Part shown: piece by piece, positions 1 to 8,643 of the stretch | Position numbering within the stretch: the first letter of the stretch is position 1 | Layout of the letters: each line of letters begins with the position of its first letter | Source: Mesorhizobium sp. M1B.F.Ca.ET.045.04.1.1 | Lineage (GTDB): Bacteria; Pseudomonadota; Alphaproteobacteria; Rhizobiales; Rhizobiaceae | DNA length: 64,000 nucleotides | Reading direction: 5' to 3' | Assembly: GCF_003952465.1 (NCBI RefSeq) | Contig: NZ_CP034448.1 | Coordinates: forward strand, 3,325,001 to 3,389,000 | Notes under the pieces: model-generated | What the model saw: only the letters and a program-made list of their open reading frames with translations | What the model was told of the DNA's origin: nothing | The model's database searches: none | Program-made: the position numbers and the translations under genes

Positions 1-1091
1 TCGTAATAGAGGATCGGCAGCACGTCGCGATGCTGATAGCGGTCGAAGATGATCAGATCGAAATCCTTGATCTTTTCGACGAACAGTTCGCGCGTCGGGA
101 AGGCGATCAACGACAGTTCGTTGATCGGCGTGCCGTCCTGTTTTTCCGGCGGCCGCAGAATGGTGAAGTGGACGAGGTCGACTGACGCGTCGGACTTCAA
201 AAGGTTGCGCCAGGTGCGCTCGCCGGCATGCGGCTCGCCGGAGACCAGAAGCACGCGCAGATGATCGCGGATGCCGTCGACCAGCGCGATGGCGCGGTTG
301 TTAGCGTCGGTCAGTTCCCCCGGCTCGTGATCGATTGAAAGCTGGACGATGTTGCGCCCGGCGTTGGGGATGGTGACCTCAAGCTTCATCGGCTGGCCGA
401 TGGTCGCATGTTCGACCGAGACCTGCTCGCCATTGACCGAGACCCGCACGTCGACCGGGCTGCCCTGGCCTTCGGTGGAAATGACCCGGTAGCTCATGTC
501 GAGCGGCTTGTCGACGAGACCGAAGCGCGGCGCGTTCTCGAAGCGGATGCGGCGGTCCTTCTCATGCTCGTTGCCGGTGATCAGCGCATGCAGCGGCGCG
601 TTGAAGTCCGGAGCGCCGGCCGGCGCGTCATGCACCTCGCCGTCGGTGATCATGATCGCGCCGCCGATGCGCGAGGGCGGCACGTCGCGGAAAGCGCTTT
701 CCATCGCGCCGAACAGCCTGGTTTCCGTGCGCTCGTCGGCGGCCTCGGACTTGCCGGCGTCGACGACGCGGACATCGAATTGCTTGAAACGGCCGAGACG
801 CTCCTGAAGGCCAGCCAGGGCCTCGTCGGTCTGCTTGGCGCGGTCGCCGATGTCCTGGCTCTGGCTTCGGTCGACGATGACGGCGACGACGCTTTTCAGC
901 GCCTCGCGTTCCTCATCGAGGAAGACGGGGTTGAGGAGCGCGGCTCCAAGCGCAAGCAGGGCGATGAAGCGCAGGACCGAGCCGCGCTGACGAAACCACA
1001 GCCCCGCCAGCGCGAGCAGCAGGAGCGGCACGATGGCGACCCAGAACAACGGCCAAGAAACGAGCGGCTCAAAGGAAATCGACCAGTTCAT
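1..1091 (-). CDS. Membrane protein of a MoxR/DUF58/DUF4159 operon (3' end outside window)
   Basis: The minus strand from the ATG at 1089-1091 to the left edge is open for 363 codons with no stop, so the C-terminus is missing. Two hydrophobic helices lie at about residues 10-28 and 35-52. A soluble region follows with a VWA-like run (about residue 68, VVAVIVDRSQS) and a later segment (DLIIFDRYQ) typical of the class-I glutamine-amidotransferase-like domain in large rhizobial membrane proteins. It starts 3 bases after the stop of the DUF4159 gene, so it is the last visible gene of the operon. The function is unknown. The role suggested for such modules is envelope quality control, which is inference. 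Confidence 0.8.
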   Translation of the reverse strand, partial: MNWSISFEPLVSWPLFWVAIVPLLLLALAGLWFRQRGSVLRFIALLALGAALLNPVFLDEEREALKSVVAVIVDRSQSQDIGDRAKQTDEALAGLQERLGRFKQFDVRVVDAGKSEAADERTETRLFGAMESAFRDVPPSRIGGAIMITDGEVHDAPAGAPDFNAPLHALITGNEHEKDRRIRFENAPRFGLVDKPLDMSYRVISTEGQGSPVDVRVSVNGEQVSVEHATIGQPMKLEVTIPNAGRNIVQLSIDHEPGELTDANNRAIALVDGIRDHLRVLLVSGEPHAGERTWRNLLKSDASVDLVHFTILRPPEKQDGTPINELSLIAFPTRELFVEKIKDFDLIIFDRYQHRDVLPILYY

Positions 1092-1094
1092 GAC

Positions 1095-3911
1095 CTACTG
1101 TCCCAGCCGTTCGAGCAGGACAGGCACATGCACCTGGTCGGATTTGTAGTTGCCGGTCAGCATGTACATCATGATGTTGACGCCGGCGCGCAGCGCGTAG
1201 ACGCGCTGCATCGGATCCGGCGGCACGGTCGGCAGCATCGGATCGCCGTTCTCGTCGATCGCCCAGGCGCCGGCGAAATCATTGGCGGTGATCATGATCG
1301 GCGACACGCCGTCGCCGGTCCGCACCGGACGGTTTTCGGTGTTGCTGGCGTCGAGCGAGGTCTCGACCCAGAGCGGACTGCCGTTGAAGCGGCCGGGAAA
1401 CTCCGGGAGGATGAAAAAGGATTTCGTCAGCACATGGTCCGATGGCACCGGTTCCAGCGGCGGCACGTTGAGGTTGCCGAGGATGTCGCGCAGCCGCTCG
1501 GTCGCCGGGCTTGCCGAGCCGGCGCCGATGCCGTTGGAGAACTGGTCGCGCGTGTCGAAGAGAACCGTGCCGCCCTGCTGCATATAGGCATCGATGCGCG
1601 CGATCGCCGCTTCGCTGGGCATCGGCGCGGTAGCGTCGATCGGCCAATAGATCAGCGGATAGAAGGCCAATTCGTCCTTGGAGATGTCGACGCCGGCCGG
1701 CGGGCCGGGCTCCAGCGCCGTCTTCTCGATCAGGAAGCGGGTCAGGCCTTCGAGGCCGGCGCGACTGATCGAGTCGACGCCGGGCTCGCCGGTGATCACA
1801 TAGGCGATGCGGGTTTTCGAAATATCCTCGATCGCCTGCGAATCGCCGGGCTTCGAATCGTCCGCGCGGGCAAGATCGGCGTGGCCGAAGAGCCCGCCGA
1901 ACACGATCAGCACGGCAGCGGCGGTCGCCGTGGCGCGGCGTGGCCGGCGCGAAAACAACCCGCCCATCCACAAGACAGCCAGCGTGTCGAGGACCATCAG
2001 CAGTAGCGCGGCGGTAACCAGCAGGCCCTTCAGGTTCTCCGATTCATCGAACGCGTAGGGAATGGCAGTCACCGGCAGCGAAACCTGCGGCTGAGCGAGC
2101 GGCGTGAACGTGCTCGAAGCGTTGAGCAGGTTGTGGGCGAAGACGCCGGTTTCCGAGCCGTAGAGGCCGGGCGGGTTTTCCAGCGTCACAGGCAACGGGC
2201 CGGCGCCGGGCACGAGCGGCCGCGCATCAGGCGTCGGCGGCACCAGCGTGCCGTCGGCGCCGATCATGCGATAAGGCGCCAGCGACGCGGCGGCAGCCTC
2301 GGCATTGGCGACCGCGGCGCCCTGGTTGCGCGACAATTGCACGATGCGCCTCAGCATCTCGACAAAGCTACCGGAGATCGGCAGGTTCGACCAGGTTGCT
2401 TCGGGCGTGACGTGGAAGAGCACGAGCGTGCCCTTGTCCTTCTTCATGCCCGTGACCAGCGGCGTGCCGTCGGCAAGCGTGGCCCAGGTGCGCTCGACGA
2501 TGTCGGGCGTCGGTTCGGCCAGCACCTGCCGGCTGACCGTCACTTCGGTCGGCGGCGCGAGATCGGCGAACGGGCCGTTCTTCGGGAATTCGGTGACCTG
2601 TTGCGGCGTCGTCCACGACAAAGCACCGCCCAGCGCGCGCTCGCCGCTGCGCAGCCTGACCGGCAAGAGGTCGTCGTCATTGCCGGCGGCGGCCAGCCTT
2701 GAACCGGCAAAGCGCACCAGCGTGCCGCCCTTGTCGACCCAATCGGCCAGCCGTTGCCGGACCTGCTCGGGGATGGTGCCGACATCGGCCATGATGATCA
2801 TCGCCGGCTTCTGGTCGAGAAGCTGCGGGATGGCGTCGGCCAGATCGGCGCTCGACGGCTCGACCAGGTCGGCGAAGGGCTGCAGGGCGCGGCGAATGTA
2901 ATAGAGCGGGGACAGAAGCGGTTGCGCCTGGTCGGCCTCGGCCTGCGAAAGCAATCCGACGCGGCGGCGCTTGGAGCTTTCATCGAGCACGCGCACGGCG
3001 CCGGCCTGATGCTCGCCGTCGAGCGCGACCGAGGCGAAGTCGTTGCGCAATTCGAAGGGCACCTTCATCGTTCCGGTGGCGGTGGTCTGACCCGGCGCGA
3101 AGCTCAGCGTCGCGTCGGCGATGCGGCGGCCCTTGTCGTCGAAGGCGCCGGCCGTGATTTGGGCCGGCGCCGGATCGCCCGGCGCGCGCACGGCGGTCAG
3201 CGCGAAGCCGTCGACCTGATTGTCGGCACCGGTCAGGCCGGTCAGCGAGACCCGGTCGGAGGTGGCCCAGACCAGTCGCGAGGCATTTTTTTCGAGAAGC
3301 GTCCTGAAAGCCGCTTCGTCGCCGTTGGCCGCCAGCCCGTCGGCAAGCACGGCGACACTGGCGCCCGGCAGGCGCTCCAATGTGGCGGCGACACGGGCAT
3401 AGACGGCGGGGCGGTCGGTCGGGATCGGACGCGGCTTTGCCGCGCGCAGACGGTCGAGCGCGGCCGACGCGTCGAAGGGGCCGATCTCGGCATTGGGCTT
3501 CTCGGCGGTGAAGGCGATGACGACCGGCACGCCGTTCGAGCCGGCATCGGCGATCAGCCGCTCGGCAGTGGCGACGCGCTTGCCCCAATCGGCGGCGCTT
3601 GCCCAGTCATTGTCGATGACAAGCGCCAGCGCCGAGCCTTCCGCCGGCAGTTTTTCGCGCGGATTGAACACCGGTTCCGCAAGCGCGGTGATGACAAGGG
3701 CGGCCATCAGCAGGCGCAGCAGCGTCAGCCACCAGGGGCTTTGATGCGGCGTCTCTTCGCGCCTCAATACGCGGGCGAGGATCCTGAGCGGCGGAAAGAC
3801 TTCCGTCTGCGGCCTGGGCGGCGTAAGCCTCAGCAGCCACCAGATCACCGGCAAAGCCAACAGGCCCCACAGCACCATCGGCGCGCCGAAGGAAAGCGGC
3901 AGCCAGCTCAT
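1095..3911 (-). CDS. DUF4159 domain protein with BatA-like N-terminus
   Basis: This is a 938-residue protein. The N-terminus (SFGAPMVLWGLLALPVIWWLL, about residues 7-27) and a second helix near residue 60 match the BatA/aerotolerance membrane anchor. A long periplasmic region follows, then another helix near residues 640-680, and a C-terminal DUF4159 domain (about 715-935) with the sequence YVITGEPGVDSISRAGLEGL. Its start overlaps the end of the DUF58 gene by 4 bases (ATGA), indicating translational coupling. The order MoxR, DUF58, DUF4159, membrane protein is conserved in Alphaproteobacteria. The biochemical function has not been established. Confidence 0.88.
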   Translation of the reverse strand: MSWLPLSFGAPMVLWGLLALPVIWWLLRLTPPRPQTEVFPPLRILARVLRREETPHQSPWWLTLLRLLMAALVITALAEPVFNPREKLPAEGSALALVIDNDWASAADWGKRVATAERLIADAGSNGVPVVIAFTAEKPNAEIGPFDASAALDRLRAAKPRPIPTDRPAVYARVAATLERLPGASVAVLADGLAANGDEAAFRTLLEKNASRLVWATSDRVSLTGLTGADNQVDGFALTAVRAPGDPAPAQITAGAFDDKGRRIADATLSFAPGQTTATGTMKVPFELRNDFASVALDGEHQAGAVRVLDESSKRRRVGLLSQAEADQAQPLLSPLYYIRRALQPFADLVEPSSADLADAIPQLLDQKPAMIIMADVGTIPEQVRQRLADWVDKGGTLVRFAGSRLAAAGNDDDLLPVRLRSGERALGGALSWTTPQQVTEFPKNGPFADLAPPTEVTVSRQVLAEPTPDIVERTWATLADGTPLVTGMKKDKGTLVLFHVTPEATWSNLPISGSFVEMLRRIVQLSRNQGAAVANAEAAAASLAPYRMIGADGTLVPPTPDARPLVPGAGPLPVTLENPPGLYGSETGVFAHNLLNASSTFTPLAQPQVSLPVTAIPYAFDESENLKGLLVTAALLLMVLDTLAVLWMGGLFSRRPRRATATAAAVLIVFGGLFGHADLARADDSKPGDSQAIEDISKTRIAYVITGEPGVDSISRAGLEGLTRFLIEKTALEPGPPAGVDISKDELAFYPLIYWPIDATAPMPSEAAIARIDAYMQQGGTVLFDTRDQFSNGIGAGSASPATERLRDILGNLNVPPLEPVPSDHVLTKSFFILPEFPGRFNGSPLWVETSLDASNTENRPVRTGDGVSPIMITANDFAGAWAIDENGDPMLPTVPPDPMQRVYALRAGVNIMMYMLTGNYKSDQVHVPVLLERLGQ

Positions 3912-4939
3912 GCGACCGCCTTTCCGGGATCACCACCGCCGGCGGTAAGCCCGGCATGACCTCCACCGGCGGTCAGCCCGGCATGACCAGTGGTCAGCCC
4001 GGCATGACCAGTGGTCAGCCCGGCATGACCTGTGGTCAGCCCTGGACGGCTGCTGTCGGCGGTCATCGCCATGTGGACGCGCACCAGCGCCTCTGAGGCG
4101 AGGCGGTCGGTGTGGTTGACGGTGAAGCTCCAGCCCAGACGCTTGCACCAGCCGGCCAGTTCCTCGCGGCGGGCGGTATAGAGCAGGCGGTATTCCTCTT
4201 TGAGCGTTTCGGCGCGGCCGGCGGTCAGCTTGTCGCCGGTTTCGGGATCGGTGAATTCGGTGCGGCCGGCATAGGGGAAGGTCTCCTCAGCCGGGTCGGC
4301 GACCTCGATCAGATGCGCGCGAACGCCGTGACGGGCGAGCACGTCGAGCCAGGCCATCGTTTCCTCGACCGGATCGAGGAAATCGCTGACGATGACGATG
4401 TCGCAGAAGCGGCGGATGGCCGACAGGTCAGGCTTGGCCGGCAGCTCGCCGGCATGGCTGAGCTGGGCCGCGATGCGCTCGGCGCCGTTGCGGGCGGTGA
4501 ACGGATCGGTGAGACCCGGCCAGGCGATGCGCTCGCCGCTGCGCGACAGAAGCTCGGCCATGGCGAGCGCCAGCACCAGCGCGCGCGATTCCTTGGAAAC
4601 GCCGGCTGCCGCGGACTTGTAGAGCATGGAGGGGGAGGGGTCGGACCAGAGCCAGACCGTGTGAGCCGCCTCCCACTCGCGGTCGCGCACATAGGTGTGG
4701 TCGTCACGGGCCGAGCGGCGCCAGTCGATGCGCGAGGAATCGCCTTCGACATAGGGCCGGAACTGCCAGAAATTCTCGCCGATGCCGCGCTTGCGGCGCC
4801 CATGCCAGCCGGCGATCACCGTGTTGACGATGCGGCGCGCCTCGACCAGCAGATCCGGCACCAAAGAGGCCCGCAACCGGCCACGAGCGAGCGCGTCGCG
4901 CGTCGCAACCGGTGCCTGGACCTCGCCTATTCGACCCAT
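3908..4939 (-). CDS. DUF58 domain protein with C-terminal heptapeptide repeat tail
   Basis: This is a 343-residue protein. The N-terminal half carries the DUF58 signature: a GRRKRGIGENFWQFRPY segment near residue 46, a DSSRIDWRRSARD segment near 67, then a VWA-like fold with WLWSDPSPSM near 95. It is the usual partner of MoxR ATPases, thought to be a substrate or adaptor at the membrane. The last ~40 residues are a low-complexity tail of TGHAGLT-type heptads encoded by almost identical 21-bp units (see the repeat entry). The gene overlaps the moxR stop by one base. The tail is not part of the family domain and looks acquired. Confidence 0.9.
   Translation of the reverse strand: MGRIGEVQAPVATRDALARGRLRASLVPDLLVEARRIVNTVIAGWHGRRKRGIGENFWQFRPYVEGDSSRIDWRRSARDDHTYVRDREWEAAHTVWLWSDPSPSMLYKSAAAGVSKESRALVLALAMAELLSRSGERIAWPGLTDPFTARNGAERIAAQLSHAGELPAKPDLSAIRRFCDIVIVSDFLDPVEETMAWLDVLARHGVRAHLIEVADPAEETFPYAGRTEFTDPETGDKLTAGRAETLKEEYRLLYTARREELAGWCKRLGWSFTVNHTDRLASEALVRVHMAMTADSSRPGLTTGHAGLTTGHAGLTTGHAGLTAGGGHAGLTAGGGDPGKAVA
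3950..4042. repeat. 21-bp tandem repeat inside the DUF58 gene
   Basis: On the plus strand a 21-base unit (ggtcagcccggcatgaccag plus t) occurs at 3971-3991 and 3992-4012, again at 4013-4033 with one change, and partly at 4034-4042. A diverged copy precedes it at about 3950-3970. On the coding strand each unit gives seven residues, TGHAGLT. Because the DNA itself is almost identical, including silent positions, the expansion is recent. Confidence 0.9.
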
Positions 4940-5943
4940 CAGATGCCTTTTGCCAGTTTCGCCACCACGTCGCGCACGGAAGTGCCTTCGGCGCGGGCAG
5001 CGAAAGTCAACGCCATGCGATGCTGCAGCACCGGCTCGGCCAAGGCACGGATGTCGTCGACCGACGGCGCCAACCTCCCATCATATAGGGCGCGCGCCCG
5101 GGCGCACAGGGTCAGCGCCTGACTGGCGCGGGGACCTGGACCCCAAGCGACGTGCTTGTCGGTGTCGGCGTTGCCCTGGCCGGGGCGGGCCGAGCGTACC
5201 AGCTTGAGGATCGCCTCGACGACGCTTTCCGGCACCGGCATGCGGCGGATCAGCGTCTGGATCTCCTTCAGCCTGGCCGACCGCAGCACATTGTCGGCCT
5301 TGGCCTCCTCGACGCCTGTGGTTTCAAGCAGGATGCGGCGCTCGGCCTCGATCTCCGGATAAAGGATATCGACCTGCATCAGGAAACGGTCGAGCTGCGC
5401 CTCGGGCAGCGGATAGGTGCCTTCCTGCTCCAGCGGGTTCTGTGTCGCCAGCACGTGGAAGGGCGAGGGCAGGTCGTGGCGCACGCCGGCGATGGTGACG
5501 TGATATTCCTGCATCGCCTGCAGCAGAGCCGACTGGGTGCGCGGCGAGGCGCGGTTGATTTCGTCGGCCATCAGAAGCTGGGTGAAGATCGGCCCCGCAA
5601 TGAAGCGGAAGGAGCGCTTGCCGAACTCGTCCTGTTCCATCACTTCCGAGCCGAGGATATCGGACGGCATCAGGTCGGGCGTGAACTGGACGCGGCGGGA
5701 ATCGAGGCCGAGCACGATGCCGAGCGTCTCGACCAGCTTGGTCTTGGCGAGGCCCGGCACGCCGACCAACAGCGCGTGGCCGCCGGCAAGCAGCGCCACC
5801 AGCGTGCGCTCGACGACGGCTTCCTGGCCGAAGATCACCCGGCCTACGGCGTCGCGGACCTTCGAGATGTCGGCCAGCGCCTTCTCGGCCTCCTCGATCA
5901 TCGCCTTGTCGCTCAACGGGCTTTCCTTGATCATCACGCTCAT
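4939..5943 (-). CDS. MoxR family AAA ATPase
   Basis: This is a 334-residue AAA+ ATPase of the MoxR branch. The Walker A variant GVPGLAKTKLVE lies near residue 59, Walker B (LLMADEINRASP) near 125, and sensor 1 (VLATQNPLEQEGTYPLPEAQ) near 163, which is diagnostic of the family. MoxR proteins act as chaperone-like ATPases with VWA or DUF58 partners, and the next three genes in the operon fit that. The start at 5943 gives the family-length N-terminus. The gene is divergent from the DUF1285 gene, with about 145 bp between the two starts. Confidence 0.95.
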   Translation of the reverse strand: MSVMIKESPLSDKAMIEEAEKALADISKVRDAVGRVIFGQEAVVERTLVALLAGGHALLVGVPGLAKTKLVETLGIVLGLDSRRVQFTPDLMPSDILGSEVMEQDEFGKRSFRFIAGPIFTQLLMADEINRASPRTQSALLQAMQEYHVTIAGVRHDLPSPFHVLATQNPLEQEGTYPLPEAQLDRFLMQVDILYPEIEAERRILLETTGVEEAKADNVLRSARLKEIQTLIRRMPVPESVVEAILKLVRSARPGQGNADTDKHVAWGPGPRASQALTLCARARALYDGRLAPSVDDIRALAEPVLQHRMALTFAARAEGTSVRDVVAKLAKGI

Positions 5944-6088
5944 GCCGTTCGATCCTTGTGGTTGGAAATACCGGCCTGCACTCTCAGAGTCGCAGAATGC
6001 CGCGATTCGGCCTCGCCTGGCGCCTGCGATTGAACTTAAATCACAGACTTAGGCTGACAAGCGAAACAACAGTGACTATTTCGTGACC

Positions 6089-6718
6089 ATGACCGATCAT
6101 TCCGGATATCGCGAGCAGAGTTTGACCGGCGCCATCGAGGCGCGCGGGCTGGAAGCGCTGATCTCGCGGGCGGCGCGCGCGGACAAGGGACCGGCTCCGG
6201 TGGAGCGCTGGAATCCGGACTTCTGCGGCGATCTCGACATGGAGATCAAGGCCGACGGCACCTGGTTCTATCTCGGCACGCCGATCGGACGCATGCCATT
6301 GGTGCAGCTCTTTTCGAGCGTCTTGCGCAAGGATGCCGACGGCAGAACCTATCTGGTGACGCCGGTGGAGCGCGTGGGCATCCGCGTCGCCGATGCGCCC
6401 TTCATCGCCGTCGAGATGAACGTGTCGGGGACCGGCGACGGACGGGTCATCACCTTCCGCACCAATGTCGGCGACGTGGTCGCCGCCGGGCCCGGCCATC
6501 CGCTGCGCTTCGTCGACGAGGACGCGACCGGCGGCCTGAAACCCTATGTGCTGGTGCGTGGTCGGCTGGAAGCCCTGGTGGCGCGGCCGGTAATGTACGA
6601 ACTGGTCGAACATGGCGAGGTGATCGATATCGACGCCAAGGCGATGTTCGCCGTCCGCTCGGGCGGCGAGGTCTACCCGATCATGCCGGCCGAAAAACTC
6701 GAGCGGCTAAGCGCGTGA
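6089..6718 (+). CDS. DUF1285 domain protein
   Basis: This is a 209-residue soluble protein matching the DUF1285 family through its WNPDFCGDLDMEIKADGTW region and the following YLGTPIGRMPLVQLFSSVLR. The ATG at 6089 is chosen over an in-frame GTG at 6083. The stop overlaps the start of the Nudix gene, so DUF1285, the CoA-type Nudix hydrolase and the CCA-adding enzyme form one coupled operon, a common rhizobial arrangement. The molecular function is unknown. Confidence 0.88.
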   Translation: MTDHSGYREQSLTGAIEARGLEALISRAARADKGPAPVERWNPDFCGDLDMEIKADGTWFYLGTPIGRMPLVQLFSSVLRKDADGRTYLVTPVERVGIRVADAPFIAVEMNVSGTGDGRVITFRTNVGDVVAAGPGHPLRFVDEDATGGLKPYVLVRGRLEALVARPVMYELVEHGEVIDIDAKAMFAVRSGGEVYPIMPAEKLERLSA

Positions 6719-7350
6719 TGGACCAGATGGCGCCGTTGCCGTTCTCGATCGCGGATTTTCGCGCCCGCGTCGCCGCACAGGCCGAGGCGCTACCCGGCGA
6801 CGAGTTCGGCGATCATCGCTTCAATCCCGGCCACCCGAGGTTGAAACATATCAAGCCGCTGCGCGATGCCGCGGTGCTGATCCCGGTCATCGATCACGCC
6901 GATGGCGCGACCGTGCTGCTCACCAAGCGCGCCGAAAAGCTGCGCAGCCATTCCGGCCAGGTGGCCTTTCCCGGCGGCACCATCGATCCGACGGACCCCG
7001 GCCCCGAGGCCGCCGCGCTGCGCGAGACTTTCGAGGAGATAGGCCTCGACCGCGACCATATCGAAATCATCGGCCGGATGCCCGATTACGTCTCCGGCAG
7101 CGGCTACCGCATCGTACCGGTGCTTTCCGTGGTGCGGCCGGGCTTTTCGCTGACGCTCAACGCCGATGAGGTCGACGCCGCCTTCGAAGTGCCGCTGCGC
7201 TTCCTGATGGATCCCGCCAACCATGCGCGCGACAGCCGCATGTGGAACGACCTCGAATGGTTCTTCTACGAGATGCCCTATGGCGGCCAGCGCATCTGGG
7301 GCGTCACCGCCGGCATCGTCCGCACGCTCTATGAAAGGCTTTATGCATGA
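6718..7350 (+). CDS. CoA-type Nudix hydrolase
   Basis: This is a 210-residue Nudix protein. The Nudix box is GGTIDP, then an REtfEEiGL core (residues about 82-110), preceded by LLTKRAEKLRSHSGQVAFPG, the extended motif (UPF0035) that marks coenzyme A pyrophosphatases (NudL/YeaB type). Known relatives cleave CoA and derivatives to phosphopantetheine and 3',5'-ADP. The ATG at 6718 overlaps the upstream TGA, and a GTG at 6715 is an alternative. The 3' end overlaps the next gene by 4 bases. Confidence 0.92.
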   Translation: MDQMAPLPFSIADFRARVAAQAEALPGDEFGDHRFNPGHPRLKHIKPLRDAAVLIPVIDHADGATVLLTKRAEKLRSHSGQVAFPGGTIDPTDPGPEAAALRETFEEIGLDRDHIEIIGRMPDYVSGSGYRIVPVLSVVRPGFSLTLNADEVDAAFEVPLRFLMDPANHARDSRMWNDLEWFFYEMPYGGQRIWGVTAGIVRTLYERLYA

Positions 7351-8615
7351 GCGCGAGGGTGTCTCTGTCTGGCAGGGCCGACTGGCTGGGCGAAAAGCAC
7401 CTGCAGAAGCTGCTTGACGCCCTGAAGGAAGGCGGCGAGGAGGCGCGCGTCGCCGGCGGAGCGGTGCGCAATGCGCTGATCGGCCAGCCGGTCGCCGACA
7501 TCGACATCGCGGCGACGACCCTGCCTGAGGAAACGATCCGCCGCGCCGAGGCCGCCGGCTTCAAGACGGTGCCGACCGGTATCGAGCACGGCACGATCAC
7601 GGCGATTGCCAGCGGCAAGGCCTATGAGGTCACCACGCTCAGGGCCGATATCGAGACCGACGGCCGGCGGGCGAAAGTGACCTTCGGGCGCGACTGGAAG
7701 CTTGACGCCGAGCGGCGCGACTTCACCATCAACGCGCTCTACGCCGAAGCCGACGGGACGGTCGTCGATCTTGTCGGCGGCGTCGCCGACATCGAGGCGC
7801 GGCGGCTGCGCTTCATCGGCGATCCGGAAGCGCGCATCCGCGAGGATTATCTGCGCATCCTGCGCTTCTTCCGCTTCTTCGCCTGGTACGGCGACGGCCG
7901 GCCCGATGCCGAAGGCCTGAAGGCCTGCGCCAGGCTGAAGGACGGGCTCGGCAGGCTTTCGGCTGAGCGCGTCTGGTCCGAGCTGAAGAAGCTGTTTTCG
8001 GCACCCGATCCTTCGCGCGCGCTGCTTTGGATGCGCCAGGCCGGCGTTCTCACCGCCGTGCTGCCGGAGAGCGAGAAGTGGGGCATCGACGCCATCCACG
8101 GGCTGGTCCGGACCGAAAAGGATCTAGGCTGGAATGCCGATCCGCTGCTCCGGCTGGAGGCCGTCGTTCCGCCGGATGCCGCGCGCATGAAGACGCTTGC
8201 CGAAAGGCTGAGATTTTCGACCGGCGAAGGGGGACGTCTCCGGCGCTGGGCGCTGACTGCACCGCCTGACTCCAAGACGACCGAGACGGAGCTGGCGAAA
8301 AAGCTCTATTTCGGCGATCGCGAAGGCTTCCTCGATCGACTGCGGCTCGCGCTTGCCGCCGCGCGGACACGCGCCGTCGAGGACAATCAGGCGATGATGG
8401 AAGCCGGCGGTTTCTCGCGCCTGCTCGGCTTCGCCCTAAAATGGCAAAAACCGGTGTTTCCGATCAAGGGCGCCGACCTGACCGAACTCGGCGCGTCGCC
8501 CGGCCCGAAGGTTGGCGCTACGCTGAAAAACCTCGAAAAGGAATGGGTCGAGTCTGGTTTCATACTAGACCGCGGCGCGCTTCTCAAACGCGCCGCGCAA
8601 GCGCTCGAGGCTTAG
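7347..8615 (+). CDS. cca: CCA tRNA nucleotidyltransferase
   Basis: This is a 422-residue class II tRNA nucleotidyltransferase/poly(A) polymerase-type enzyme. The head domain has GGAVRNALIG (about residues 34-43) followed by the catalytic DIDIA pair and RRDFTINALYAEADG. The RRLRFIGDPEARIREDYLRILRFFRF block binds tRNA and nucleotide. It adds or repairs the CCA 3' end of tRNA. Its ATG overlaps the Nudix stop (ATGA), so it is translationally coupled. Confidence 0.95.
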   Translation: MSARVSLSGRADWLGEKHLQKLLDALKEGGEEARVAGGAVRNALIGQPVADIDIAATTLPEETIRRAEAAGFKTVPTGIEHGTITAIASGKAYEVTTLRADIETDGRRAKVTFGRDWKLDAERRDFTINALYAEADGTVVDLVGGVADIEARRLRFIGDPEARIREDYLRILRFFRFFAWYGDGRPDAEGLKACARLKDGLGRLSAERVWSELKKLFSAPDPSRALLWMRQAGVLTAVLPESEKWGIDAIHGLVRTEKDLGWNADPLLRLEAVVPPDAARMKTLAERLRFSTGEGGRLRRWALTAPPDSKTTETELAKKLYFGDREGFLDRLRLALAAARTRAVEDNQAMMEAGGFSRLLGFALKWQKPVFPIKGADLTELGASPGPKVGATLKNLEKEWVESGFILDRGALLKRAAQALEA

Positions 8616-8643
8616 AGCGGCAGCCCGGACCGATCGGTGCCGG

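Noticed and set aside
408..2006. 532-residue plus-strand open frame
   Set aside because: Antisense to the two left-edge operon genes; Arg/Asp/His-rich composition typical of a GC-rich shadow frame, and it crosses their junction.
3950..4042. CRISPR array
   Set aside because: The 21-bp units are directly adjacent without spacers and lie in a coding sequence.
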